A stretch of 64,000 nucleotides of DNA, taken from NCBI GenBank assembly GCA_021815405.1, contig JAKAGV010000010.1:1-64000 (forward strand), read 5' to 3'. Positions 1-8,755 of the stretch are shown one piece after another (the stretch's first letter is position 1; every line of letters begins with the position of its first letter). Source of the stretch: Bacteroidota bacterium. Lineage in GTDB: Bacteria > Bacteroidota > Ignavibacteria > Ignavibacteriales > Ignavibacteriaceae. Below the pieces are notes generated by a model. That model saw only the letters and a list, made by a program, of their open reading frames with translations. It made no database searches and had not been told where the DNA came from. The position numbers and the translations under genes were made by a program.

Positions 1-102
1 GTATGCCAGACTTCCGAAAAAAAGTATAATAAAAAACAATGAAGAAATTATCAACTGAGGAAGAATAATTTTAGTTTCGTTTTGTAGAGTTAATTTTTCC
101 AT
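1..102 (-). CDS. N-terminus of a membrane protein, cut by window edge
   Basis: The ATG lies at 100-102, preceded by GGAGG (112-116) at 9 nt spacing, and the frame stays open to base 1, giving the first 34 residues of a protein. After a short polar start (MEKLTLQNETK) comes a strongly hydrophobic run rich in Ile, Leu and Phe, so an N-terminal membrane helix or signal anchor is likely. The family cannot be recognised from this much. It lies 54 bp downstream of the GH53 galactanase gene on the same strand and may belong to the same galactan transcript. Confidence 0.55.
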   Translation of the reverse strand, partial: MEKLTLQNETKIILPQLIISSLFFIILFFGSLAY

Positions 103-156
103 AAGGATGATCCTCCGGATTATTTTAGTGAAATAGTACTTTCTTTATCAAATCTT

Positions 157-1188
157 TTAATACCTAGTAAATTTATCAAAAACGGTAATTACCGGCAGTA
201 CATTACCATTATCATCAAAAAAACTTCTTGAGCCTCTTCTACTTACTGCGGGCTCCCACCAGAAAACACCTGCACCTCTTCCATCAAGGACGTTCATCAC
301 TATTCGGTTTACTTCTTCTAGAAATTCTTTCTGCCCTTCAGGAGTTTCAGGGAAAGGTGCCTCTTTATTTATATATTCTGCCGGCTTCCAGTTGTATGCC
401 GTCTCAACGACATAAATATCTTTCTTATATTCTTTTGCTGCATAGTCCAAGCATTCACGCAAGTCAAGCAGGCTTCCCTGCCACCAGGGATAGTATGATT
501 CGCCGATTGCATCGTATTGTATCCCATAAGAATTAAGCTTATCAAAAAAATATTTTGTTGCGGCTTTATCACCGCCTCTGTCAATGTGTATCATAATTTT
601 TGGATGAGGATTGTTCCCGCAGCCGGCAAAAACACCGTTGATTCCTGCCTGAATTAGTTCCGCAAAGTTATTCCAATGTTCCGGCAGTTTGCCGTCAGGC
701 CAAAGTATGCCGTTAGTTACTTCATTTCCTATTTGAACCATGTCCGGCAATACTGAAGAGTCGCGGAATGCAATAATAGTCTTTTTAGTATAATCAAAAA
801 CAGCTTGAACCAATTGTGCATGAGTCATACCTTCCCATACTTTTGGCATAAATTGTTTTTCGGGATCAGCCCAGGTATCTGAATAATGAAAATCAAGGAG
901 AAATTTAAAGCCGAGTTGCTTGGCTTCTTTTGCCTCAGCAATAGTATAATTAAGATTATTAGGCAATTGAGTTGGATGATTGAACAATCGTAAGCGAATC
1001 CAGTTGTATCCATGTTCTTTAAAAATCTGAAGACATGGTTTTGCTTTCCCGTCTTCTTTAAAGACAAATCCATTGTCTTCGGCTTGTTTCATAAAAGACA
1101 AGTCAGCGCCGATTGCATATCCTTGTGCTCTTGCAAAGCCGATAGAGATAAATATATAAAACAGGACTGCCGTTACAAGTCTTTTCAT
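157..1188 (-). CDS. GH53 arabinogalactan endo-beta-1,4-galactanase
   Basis: 343 aa secreted enzyme expected to cut beta-1,4-galactan, the side chain of rhamnogalacturonan I, into galacto-oligosaccharides. Residues 1-22 form a signal peptide (MKRLVTAVLFYIF...ARAQG). The rest matches the GH53 TIM barrel: IGADLSFM near 27, the likely acid/base Glu156 in QIGNEVTNG, and the likely nucleophile Glu262 in YVVETAYNW. Length fits the family (about 330-400 aa). There is no T9SS sorting domain, so it probably stays periplasmic or is lipid-free secreted. It sits beside a beta-helix T9SS protein, a TonB receptor and galactose catabolism genes, which supports galactan as the substrate. Family assignment is firm; exact product pattern is not visible. 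Confidence 0.93.
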   Translation of the reverse strand: MKRLVTAVLFYIFISIGFARAQGYAIGADLSFMKQAEDNGFVFKEDGKAKPCLQIFKEHGYNWIRLRLFNHPTQLPNNLNYTIAEAKEAKQLGFKFLLDFHYSDTWADPEKQFMPKVWEGMTHAQLVQAVFDYTKKTIIAFRDSSVLPDMVQIGNEVTNGILWPDGKLPEHWNNFAELIQAGINGVFAGCGNNPHPKIMIHIDRGGDKAATKYFFDKLNSYGIQYDAIGESYYPWWQGSLLDLRECLDYAAKEYKKDIYVVETAYNWKPAEYINKEAPFPETPEGQKEFLEEVNRIVMNVLDGRGAGVFWWEPAVSRRGSRSFFDDNGNVLPVITVFDKFTRY

Positions 1189-1258
1189 TATTTCCGTTAC
1201 TTCAATAATCTAAAACTAAATATTTGCATTTCAGCCATTACAAATTTATTACTGAGAA

Positions 1259-1300
1259 AGACAAGGGTTCAGAAGTTTCTCAACTCCGCCGCCCTTGTCT
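1259..1300 (-). terminator. Candidate hairpin terminator after the beta-helix gene
   Basis: A perfect 9-bp inverted repeat, AGACAAGGG (1259-1267) and CCCTTGTCT (1292-1300), lies in the 189-bp gap below the beta-helix gene's stop. The loop is 24 nt and only a weak T-rich run follows on the minus strand. It could end that transcript or act as an mRNA 3' stabiliser. Confidence 0.4.
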
Positions 1301-1377
1301 TATTCTCATTACCGATTAACAGATTTTTTTTAACAACTTTTTTGGAGAACTCTGTAATTCCGGTATTCAAATTAAAA

Positions 1378-3102
1378 TTACTTCATTAAGATCATTTTTT
1401 TAGTTAACGAAAAATTACCCGCATGAAGCTGATACATATAAACTCCGCTTGCTAATTTTGTAGCATCGAAATCTACTTTGTAGCTTCCGGCTCTCTGTTC
1501 CTGATTAACCAGTGTAGCTATTTCCTGACCCAACAAATTGTAAACCTTAATAGTAACATAACCGCTCTGTGGTATGCTGTATTCAATTTGTGTGGATGGG
1601 TTGAACGGATTCGGATAATTCTGGCTAAGTGCATAGTTCATTGGTACGTTATTATGAATTTGTTCAACACCTGTAATCTGTTCAGGGAACCAGTTCAAAT
1701 CACCCAATGCTTTGCCGTCATCGCCGGCATGCTGCAGAGAAGTGTTTGAATAACGCAGATTCTCTGGTACAGGATAACCTTGCGTAGATGCCCAATTAGT
1801 AGCAACATTTGGCCAATCTTTTGTAAGTGAAGGTGGATCGTATAAAGGATAAACATACGGGCGTAATCCACTTGCCGACTGATTATTATGCCATATTGTA
1901 TCGATAAAGGTAGCCATATTGCCTCCCGCCATTTGAACAAGCGATGAGTTGAATCCCGGATCAACGCTGTCGTTATTTGCTACATTAATATACGGCCACG
2001 ATGTTTTATCAGTCAGCATACCCGGCTGGCAGTTAATAAAATCTGGTGGACGAAGTGGAGTAATTCCCGAAATTCCTTCTGTATTTAACTGCGACCACAT
2101 ATTAGTTATTTGCTGCGGCCAGAAATAAGCATTGTTTGTTATCGTTATATGCCTGTCAGCTTCTTTCAAATTGTAAGGAGCCGATGCAAGTGAACGTAAT
2201 GAGTCTATTGGAATAATCGCCGACCCCCAGCTGCCGGGTGTATTGTTGTACCATGATTCTGGATAAGCTGCCGAAGAGACACTGAAAAATATATTATTCT
2301 TAATAACTGCGTTTGTCATCTGGTAAAGGTCGAAAGCCCCACCCTGCCCTGAGAAAAATATTGTGTTGTGGTCGAATAATAAATATGTGCAGCCATAACC
2401 CGATGAACCTAAAACATATCCCCCAGTTAAAAAGAAAGTGTTATTTATGAATATGGCAGTATCGCATGGATATGTTCCCGGGTCCACCCACGCGAAGCCA
2501 GGATTTTGTGGATTATCATCCTGATTATTTCTAAACTCGCAATTTGTGATATAGAAACTGTTATGATTAGTATTCCAGGTATCAAACAAGTTTGGAGTTC
2601 CGGCACCGGATATATTTTCAAGTACACAATGATCAAAGATGTAAACATTATAATCGCCGCTAGGAGCTACAAAACGACCTGTGAAAGAAATGCTGTCAGT
2701 TCGAGTACCAAGAAAATATATACCTCGCAGTTCGAGCGTATCGTTACCTTGCGGACCGAAGAAATCCGGAATCGATGAATTATCCTGTGCAATTGAAGGG
2801 GCAACTACAGGCGGATGACCAGTAACAGGATTAATGTAACCGACAATTCGGACATTTCCTTTTGCTGTTATTGGTGCTGTCATCCAATAAACAGTGTCTA
2901 AATCACCGGTTGGTTTCAATAGAAAAACCGTATTAGGCTGCACTAAACCTTCTGCAGTAGTATCTGAATTAATGACGTTATTGAGGTTACCAGGCGGCAA
3001 CGCAGATACAATAACAGTATCACGTTGAGCAAATGATTTTGATGGTGCCAAAGACAGCATCATCAAAGCTAACAGGAACACTGTAGTGAACATTGTTTTC
3101 AT
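1378..3102 (-). CDS. Secreted parallel beta-helix protein with T9SS sorting domain
   Basis: 574 aa when started at the ATG at 3102, which has AAAGGA just upstream; an upstream in-frame ATG has no such site. After a signal peptide (MKTMFTTVFLLALMMLSL...SFAQ), the body has repeated short Asn/Thr/Ile/Phe-rich turns such as FINNTFFL and AVIKNNIFF, typical of a right-handed parallel beta-helix of the pectate-lyase-like superfamily. The last roughly 85 residues are a T9SS type A sorting domain: NYPNPFNPST, then VYNLLGQEIATL and ASGVYMYQL, ending KKMILMK. No catalytic signature of a named PL or GH family is evident, so it may be a lyase-like enzyme or a polysaccharide-binding surface protein. It lies between the TonB receptor and the GH53 gene, suggesting a role in galactan or RG-I use. 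Confidence 0.7.
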   Translation of the reverse strand: MKTMFTTVFLLALMMLSLAPSKSFAQRDTVIVSALPPGNLNNVINSDTTAEGLVQPNTVFLLKPTGDLDTVYWMTAPITAKGNVRIVGYINPVTGHPPVVAPSIAQDNSSIPDFFGPQGNDTLELRGIYFLGTRTDSISFTGRFVAPSGDYNVYIFDHCVLENISGAGTPNLFDTWNTNHNSFYITNCEFRNNQDDNPQNPGFAWVDPGTYPCDTAIFINNTFFLTGGYVLGSSGYGCTYLLFDHNTIFFSGQGGAFDLYQMTNAVIKNNIFFSVSSAAYPESWYNNTPGSWGSAIIPIDSLRSLASAPYNLKEADRHITITNNAYFWPQQITNMWSQLNTEGISGITPLRPPDFINCQPGMLTDKTSWPYINVANNDSVDPGFNSSLVQMAGGNMATFIDTIWHNNQSASGLRPYVYPLYDPPSLTKDWPNVATNWASTQGYPVPENLRYSNTSLQHAGDDGKALGDLNWFPEQITGVEQIHNNVPMNYALSQNYPNPFNPSTQIEYSIPQSGYVTIKVYNLLGQEIATLVNQEQRAGSYKVDFDATKLASGVYMYQLHAGNFSLTKKMILMK

Positions 3103-3163
3103 GATAGACATCCTTTCATTGAAGATTATATTTATGTTAATTGCATCCAATGGTAATTTACTC

Positions 3164-3185
3164 AGTAATCGCGCTTTTGATTACT
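3164..3185. promoter_or_regulatory. Palindrome upstream of the beta-helix gene
   Basis: AGTAATC (3164-3170) and GATTACT (3179-3185) form a perfect 7-bp inverted repeat with an 8-nt spacer, 62-83 bp upstream of the ATG at 3102. The symmetry and position suit a regulator site, but only one copy was seen and no partner regulator can be named. It might instead be a hairpin in the transcript following the TonB receptor. Confidence 0.25.
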
Positions 3186-3268
3186 TGCTGTAAACGATAA
3201 CTAAATTTAAATGAATGTTTTTATCATAATGTTTGTCCTTTCTTTCTTAGTTTATGTTTATTTAATTA

Positions 3269-6200
3269 TTATAGTCTCCATCGAACTCCTAAATCCGCAG
3301 TCAAACCATAATCAGATTCCGATGTTGGAAAACCTGATCCCCTAATTAAATAAGTATCGCTTTCACTGTTGATGTTATTTATATCCATGAACACTTCAAG
3401 ATCATACCATGGCAAGCTTTGCTTTGCTGATAAATCCCATCGCAAATAATTAGCCTTGTCTGAGCGTAGTGAATTATAAAAGTTTGTTCCGTTATAAACC
3501 TGAGATTGGTATATCATAGAAGCTAATATTGAAAACTGTTTATAATCAAATCCGATTGATAGGTTTACTATGTCATTAGGCTGCTGTATTAGTCTATCCG
3601 TATAATTGGTATCTGTGTGAACTGTAGGGAAAGGATAAACAGGTGAATGAGTTGTAATAGTATAAGGATACTTTGCACTTGAAAATATATGAGTGTAATT
3701 AACATTCATAACTAACCCGCTTAATACTCCTGGCAAATACCAGAAATGAGTTTGCCATTCGGCTTCAATTCCCCAGATATCAACACGGTTGGGATTATTT
3801 ATATAGGTTGTAAGTGAAAACGTCTTTGTATTTGGAGGAACTCCGGAATATTTGCTGGGATCGGTAATGTAAGATTGTTGACTGAATATTAAATTATCAA
3901 TACTTTTTAGAAATGGGCTTACTGCAAACAATCCTATTTCATTATTATATAATGCTGCCTGAAAATCATAGTTATGTGAAAATGCTGGCTTTAAAGCATA
4001 ATTGTTCCAAACTACATAGTGTCCGCTGTTGCTGGAAACATCCAACCTCGGTACGATGGTACTAAAGTCCGGATAAGCAAGAGTATTAGTATAAGATGCA
4101 CGAAGACTAAGTCCAATTATCGGATCGTATTTCACACTTACATCAGGAAGAAGATATCCATGATACTCGTCTTGTGTTACCCATGAATGGTTAAGTATGT
4201 TCGGGTAAGGATTCGTAGCATCTGCATTACCCATAAAATGCGGCGCTGTATAAGAAGTCTTGAGACCTTGATATCGAACACCGGGTATTATAGTTATCTG
4301 CGGACCGATGTTAATTGTAGCCATTATATATTCTGCACTTCTGAATTCATTTCCATAGTAATCGCTGGCTGTGCTGCTGTATTGATCCGGAAGGTAGCTT
4401 GGAACTGTTTGCGGCGTTGTTGTTGCCGCTCCAAGAATTTTTATTTCATTCATTATCGTATTAATTACACCCGCATTAACACCCGAAAACATCGAATAAT
4501 CACCGCTAAGGAATCTTCCATAATTCATATTTGGATTATAGAAGCCTTGAATCGGAAAGTTTTGTGTACCGTTCGGATTAAGGTTATATGGTGATTGTGT
4601 AAGCCACGGAAGAGCTTGAACGATTTGCAGTCTGAATCCTGTAGCATAATTTCCGTACAAACTGCCGAAACCATCATCGAAATTATAATAACGGGTAGTA
4701 TATTCATATTGCCCTCCTGCCTTAAAAGTTACCGAAACTAAATCTGAAAAATTGAAATTTCTCTCCAAGTCAAGTGAACCTTGAACATCATTTTGTTTAT
4801 TAAAACTTCTCCAAGTTGAATTGCCCTGCCAATACATATTGTTTAGGTTAATCATCCCTTGAGCTGCTTTAGCAATTTGTTTAGGATCAAGATAGTTCGG
4901 TATTCCTGTAGTCCCAGCGGATAACTGATCAAACACCAGCCTCCAGCCGTCAGGCGTATAGTTATCTGAATATGAATTTGAGAGCTTCAAATTCATTTTA
5001 ATTGAGCTTATGGTTTGCTCATAGCTCAGAATATTTGTTATAACGTTAAGCCTGTTGGATGACATCTGAGTTCCGAATTGGATGTCATTACCGTAGTTCG
5101 CAAGATCATATGTTTCATCGTGACCTTCATTCGTTGTATTACCATGGCTAAATAAATTAACAAGAGTCAGTTTACCTGCCGGCAGCGTGTAATCAAGCGT
5201 TAATGTTGCATTATATCTCTGAACAATACTGGGATTAAATGATAGATTCAAACTGCCTAGTACGATGGAGTCCGGCTTGTCCTGTTTATTAGGCTGATAG
5301 TAAGAACCTCCCAGTTGGTCTGAAGTGAGGGTTTGTCTTTGTGCAATTCCCTGAACAAATACGCCGAAGCGATTGTTGAAAAATCTTTTTTCTATGCTGG
5401 CTACAAACTTGTAATCGTTATAAGTGCTCATCAGATTATTATACGCTCCTTGAGCAAGCAGAGAAATCGTAGGCGCACCGGTAGGAGTTCCTCTCGCTGT
5501 TCTTATATCGAAATTTACGGTACCGCCGAGTACTGCAGCATCCATATCGGGAGTAACGGTTTTATATACTTCAATGCCTTCTAATGTGTTCGACGAAATC
5601 ATGCTCATATCTACTGCACGACCGCCTGGACTATTATAAGGGGTAGCGTAAGCGCCGCCAGATGTAATAGTACCTGCATCATTCGCCGGTATGGGCACGC
5701 CATCGATTGTTATCGTATTATATTGAGGCTGAAGCCCGCGAATTACCACCTGTGTTGCTTCGCCCCCGCTCCTGATTAATGAAATGCCGGGCAGTCTGCC
5801 TACCGATTCCGCTGCGTTCGCATCTGGCAGTTCCTGTATACGTGCAGCCGAAACTACATTTGCAATATTATCGGAAGATAACTGCTGATTGATAGCAGCA
5901 TTTTGTCCGCTTGCCTGTGCTGTAACAACTACTTCCTTTGCTGTAACACTAACTGCCTGTAGTTTTACATTTTTTACCAGGGTTTCGCCTTCTTTTACTT
6001 GTATTCCAATCGATACGGTATTATAACCGATATACGAGACTTTCATTACATAAGATCCAACAGGTACATTTGTGATTAAATATTTTCCATTTATATCTGA
6101 AGGTGCGCCGATACTTGTTCCTTCTAATATAATATTGGCACCGAAGAGGGCTTCATTTGTAGTTGAATCGGAAACTCTTCCTTCGATTCTACCGGTAGGA

Positions 6201-6274
6201 CCTCCCCATATTAATGGAGTAAAAAGAATAGCAATTAAGAAAGCATAAAAAATAGTAGATGTTTTTCTTAACAT
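3269..6274 (-). CDS. TonB-dependent receptor (SusC-like without SusD)
   Basis: 1001 aa outer-membrane active transporter. Order: signal peptide (1-24); a carboxypeptidase-regulatory-like beta-sandwich around 27-115 (GRIEGRVSDS, GANIILEGT, DINGKYLITNVPVGSY); the plug domain around 130-260 (LPGISLIRSGG, VVIRGLQPQYN, IDGVPIPAND); then a long beta-barrel with Tyr/Asn-rich strands, ending in DLGVRWRL with the usual aromatic-rich terminus. No SusD gene is adjacent. Its neighbours are a beta-helix T9SS protein and GH53 downstream and galT upstream, so import of galactan-derived oligosaccharides is a reasonable inference. The substrate cannot be read from sequence. Confidence 0.9.
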   Translation of the reverse strand: MLRKTSTIFYAFLIAILFTPLIWGGPTGRIEGRVSDSTTNEALFGANIILEGTSIGAPSDINGKYLITNVPVGSYVMKVSYIGYNTVSIGIQVKEGETLVKNVKLQAVSVTAKEVVVTAQASGQNAAINQQLSSDNIANVVSAARIQELPDANAAESVGRLPGISLIRSGGEATQVVIRGLQPQYNTITIDGVPIPANDAGTITSGGAYATPYNSPGGRAVDMSMISSNTLEGIEVYKTVTPDMDAAVLGGTVNFDIRTARGTPTGAPTISLLAQGAYNNLMSTYNDYKFVASIEKRFFNNRFGVFVQGIAQRQTLTSDQLGGSYYQPNKQDKPDSIVLGSLNLSFNPSIVQRYNATLTLDYTLPAGKLTLVNLFSHGNTTNEGHDETYDLANYGNDIQFGTQMSSNRLNVITNILSYEQTISSIKMNLKLSNSYSDNYTPDGWRLVFDQLSAGTTGIPNYLDPKQIAKAAQGMINLNNMYWQGNSTWRSFNKQNDVQGSLDLERNFNFSDLVSVTFKAGGQYEYTTRYYNFDDGFGSLYGNYATGFRLQIVQALPWLTQSPYNLNPNGTQNFPIQGFYNPNMNYGRFLSGDYSMFSGVNAGVINTIMNEIKILGAATTTPQTVPSYLPDQYSSTASDYYGNEFRSAEYIMATINIGPQITIIPGVRYQGLKTSYTAPHFMGNADATNPYPNILNHSWVTQDEYHGYLLPDVSVKYDPIIGLSLRASYTNTLAYPDFSTIVPRLDVSSNSGHYVVWNNYALKPAFSHNYDFQAALYNNEIGLFAVSPFLKSIDNLIFSQQSYITDPSKYSGVPPNTKTFSLTTYINNPNRVDIWGIEAEWQTHFWYLPGVLSGLVMNVNYTHIFSSAKYPYTITTHSPVYPFPTVHTDTNYTDRLIQQPNDIVNLSIGFDYKQFSILASMIYQSQVYNGTNFYNSLRSDKANYLRWDLSAKQSLPWYDLEVFMDINNINSESDTYLIRGSGFPTSESDYGLTADLGVRWRL

Positions 6275-6321
6275 ATAAGCTCCATTCTAAATATTTAGAT
6301 TAATAATTGTGATATAGTTTT

Positions 6322-7368
6322 CTATTTATTTTTTTTATAATGTACAGATGATAGCTCTTTCAATATATTTGCACTGTATTCAGGAGTAATGTCCCTCTGA
6401 GGCTCTGCCAGCATTTCATAACCAACCATGAATTTCTTAATGTTTGCAGACCTAAGAAGAGGAGGATAAAAATGCATGTGGAAATGCCACTCCTTATAAT
6501 CTTTACCATCGGTAGGCGCCTGATGCATTCCTGCCGAATATGGGAAAGTGGTTTTAAAAAGGTTATCGTATTTCGTCGTAATAGTTTTCAAAGCATTTGC
6601 AAAATCTTTATCTTCTTTATTATTGAATTGGAGTAAGCTTGCGATTTTTCTTTTCGATATTATTAAAGTCTCATAAGGCCATACCGCCCAAAATGGAACT
6701 AAAACAACGAACGATTCATTTTTATAGACTATCCTTTCTTCCAGTTTTAATTCTAACTTCAAATAATCCTGAAGGATGCTACGTTTATTCTTTTTGTAAT
6801 ATTTTTTAAACTGCTTTAGTTCATTTGCTGCTTCAAGGGGTATGCTTTGCTGCGCCCAAATTTGCCCGTGAGGATGGGGGTTGCTGTTTCCCATCATCGA
6901 ACCTTTGTTTTCAAAAATCTGAACATAGTTTATTGCTGGATTCGAGCCTAGCTTTTGGAATTCATCGCGCCATGTTTCAATAACATTCTTAATTTTCCCT
7001 TCGCCCATCTCCGCAAGTGTTAAATCATGCCTCGGAGAAAAATTTACTACCCGGCAAATTCCTTTTTCGCTTTTAGCTATAAGAAGATCCTCTTTATTTA
7101 GATTATAATTTTCTGTATTCTCAAGGAGTGCAGAAAAGTCGTTGGTAAAAACAAATGTATTTTCGTATCGAGGATTAATTTCACCATTCGCACGTTTATT
7201 ACCGGGACATAGATAACAGCTAGGTTCATATTCATGGCGGACTTGATTATCAGCTTCAGAAACTTCTCCCTGCCATGGTCTATTTGTGCGGTGCGGAGAA
7301 ACTAAGATCCACTCACCCGTCAAAATATTTTTTCTGCGGTGAGGATATTGAAAATTATAGTGTTTCAT
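6322..7368 (-). CDS. galT: Galactose-1-phosphate uridylyltransferase
   Basis: 348 aa from the ATG at 7368; a TTG two codons earlier would also be possible, but the ATG is preferred. It catalyses the Leloir step from galactose-1-phosphate and UDP-glucose to glucose-1-phosphate and UDP-galactose. The catalytic motif NPHPHGQIW places HPH at 165-167, with the uridylylated histidine as the second His, nearly the same number as in the E. coli enzyme. A zinc-type Cys-x-x-Cys (CYLC) is near residue 51. The start overlaps the galK 3' end by 14 nt, so translation is probably coupled. No galE is seen in this window, although the pathway needs the epimerase. Confidence 0.96.
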   Translation of the reverse strand: MKHYNFQYPHRRKNILTGEWILVSPHRTNRPWQGEVSEADNQVRHEYEPSCYLCPGNKRANGEINPRYENTFVFTNDFSALLENTENYNLNKEDLLIAKSEKGICRVVNFSPRHDLTLAEMGEGKIKNVIETWRDEFQKLGSNPAINYVQIFENKGSMMGNSNPHPHGQIWAQQSIPLEAANELKQFKKYYKKNKRSILQDYLKLELKLEERIVYKNESFVVLVPFWAVWPYETLIISKRKIASLLQFNNKEDKDFANALKTITTKYDNLFKTTFPYSAGMHQAPTDGKDYKEWHFHMHFYPPLLRSANIKKFMVGYEMLAEPQRDITPEYSANILKELSSVHYKKNK

Positions 7369-8536
7369 CTTCAACTTTCACCATATTTGTTCCGTTACTA
7401 ATTTGCGTTTCATAAATCTTAGCTTCTATTCCAAAATACTTCTTGTATTTATCTTGTACTTCTTTACTGATCTTTTCAACTGCATCTTTTTCAATTATAT
7501 TGATTGTACAGCCGCCGAAGCCTCCGCCCATCATTCTCGAACCGTACACTTTTGGATTATCCTTAACAAGCTCGACTAAAAAATCCAGTTCTTTACAGCT
7601 TACTTCGTAATCCTTACTTAAGCCCTCGTGAGTTTTGCGCATTAAAGCACCGAATGTTTTTAAATCATGTCCTGAAAGTGCATCGCAAGCTTTCAATAAC
7701 CTGTCATTCTCTTCAATTACATACTTGCAACGCTTGAAGACGACCTCAGTCAGCTTAGGTTGAAATTCGTTCAGCATATCTAGTGAAATGTCGCGCAGAC
7801 TTTTTACCTGAGTATACCCTTCTTTAATTTTCTTAACTCCCTCGCTGCATTCATTTCTCCTTTGATTGTATTCCGAATTAGCAAGAGAATGAGAAACGTT
7901 GGTATCAAATAAAACAATTGATATATTTTGAAAATCAAATGGAAAATATTCTCTTTCCAAGGAACGGCAATCCAACCTAAGGACATTTCCGCCCTTACCA
8001 AAAATATTTATATACTGGTCCATGATCCCGCAATTAACGCCGACAAATTCATTCTCTGCTTTTTGGGACATCTTGACTAATGACAGACTATCAATATTCA
8101 AACTATATATTTGATTAAGCGCGAATGCCAGCCCTGCTTCAAGAGCTGCGGAAGAAGATAATCCCGCACCAATTGGAATATTACCTCCAAATACACAATT
8201 GAATCCGTTAAATTTATACCCCGCTTTCTTTAATTGATCAATTACACCTAACAAATAATTTGCCCAGTGTTTATCTGATTGAATAATTCTTTCAATTGAG
8301 CATTCAACAAAATCATTCATATCATAAGCAAAGATTTTACATTGTAAATCTTTCCTGGGTGAAATTGCTATGTAAATAACTTTGTCAATTGCAGCCGGAA
8401 GGACATAGCCCATGTTATAGTCTGTATGTTCGCCGATTAAGTTTATTCTGCCAGGCGAACGAAACATGCTCGGCGTTTCGTTATACAACTGAACAAATTT
8501 ATTTTTTATTTTCTTTGCAAGTACCAAATCATTCAT
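7355..8536 (-). CDS. galK: Galactokinase
   Basis: 393 aa GHMP-family kinase that phosphorylates D-galactose at C1 with ATP. Diagnostic motifs: the galactokinase signature GRINLIGEHTDYN at 29-41, the ATP-binding GHMP motif PIGAGLSSSAAL near 120, and the C-terminal MMGGGFGGC glycine loop. Its ATG overlaps the stop of the small membrane protein gene in an ATGA arrangement, and its 3' end overlaps galT. Symporter, small protein, galK and galT therefore read as one operon that imports galactose and passes it to glucose-1-phosphate. Confidence 0.97.
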   Translation of the reverse strand: MNDLVLAKKIKNKFVQLYNETPSMFRSPGRINLIGEHTDYNMGYVLPAAIDKVIYIAISPRKDLQCKIFAYDMNDFVECSIERIIQSDKHWANYLLGVIDQLKKAGYKFNGFNCVFGGNIPIGAGLSSSAALEAGLAFALNQIYSLNIDSLSLVKMSQKAENEFVGVNCGIMDQYINIFGKGGNVLRLDCRSLEREYFPFDFQNISIVLFDTNVSHSLANSEYNQRRNECSEGVKKIKEGYTQVKSLRDISLDMLNEFQPKLTEVVFKRCKYVIEENDRLLKACDALSGHDLKTFGALMRKTHEGLSKDYEVSCKELDFLVELVKDNPKVYGSRMMGGGFGGCTINIIEKDAVEKISKEVQDKYKKYFGIEAKIYETQISNGTNMVKVEDETL

Positions 8537-8733
8537 ACTTCTTGTTTCCTATTTTTCAAATACATAATACCGCCGAAGAGTACTATAATTCCTCCCCACC
8601 ATAGATCGGGATGAGTACTGGCGAGAACAGTCTTATATTGCGGCGGATTTATCAGTTGATAAAGACCGCTTATAATAATTAAGCCTCCCATTACTATTAA
8701 AATCAATCCAACAAAAAACCAGATAGGTTTCAT
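8533..8733 (-). CDS. Small two-helix membrane protein in the galactose operon
   Basis: 66 aa from the ATG at 8733, which has GGAAGAG just upstream (a TTG four codons earlier is a weaker choice). It starts MKPIWFFVGLILIVMGG and has two hydrophobic stretches, about residues 3-25 and 45-58, joined by a polar loop with NPPQYKTVL and HPDLWWGG; the tail is basic (LKNRK). No named family is recognised. It lies 22 bp after the symporter gene and overlaps galK by 4 nt, so it is co-translated with sugar uptake and phosphorylation genes. A small partner subunit of the symporter is possible but is inference from context only. Confidence 0.72.
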   Translation of the reverse strand: MKPIWFFVGLILIVMGGLIIISGLYQLINPPQYKTVLASTHPDLWWGGIIVLFGGIMYLKNRKQEV

Positions 8734-8755
8734 AATCTCTTCCAATTCGATTTAG

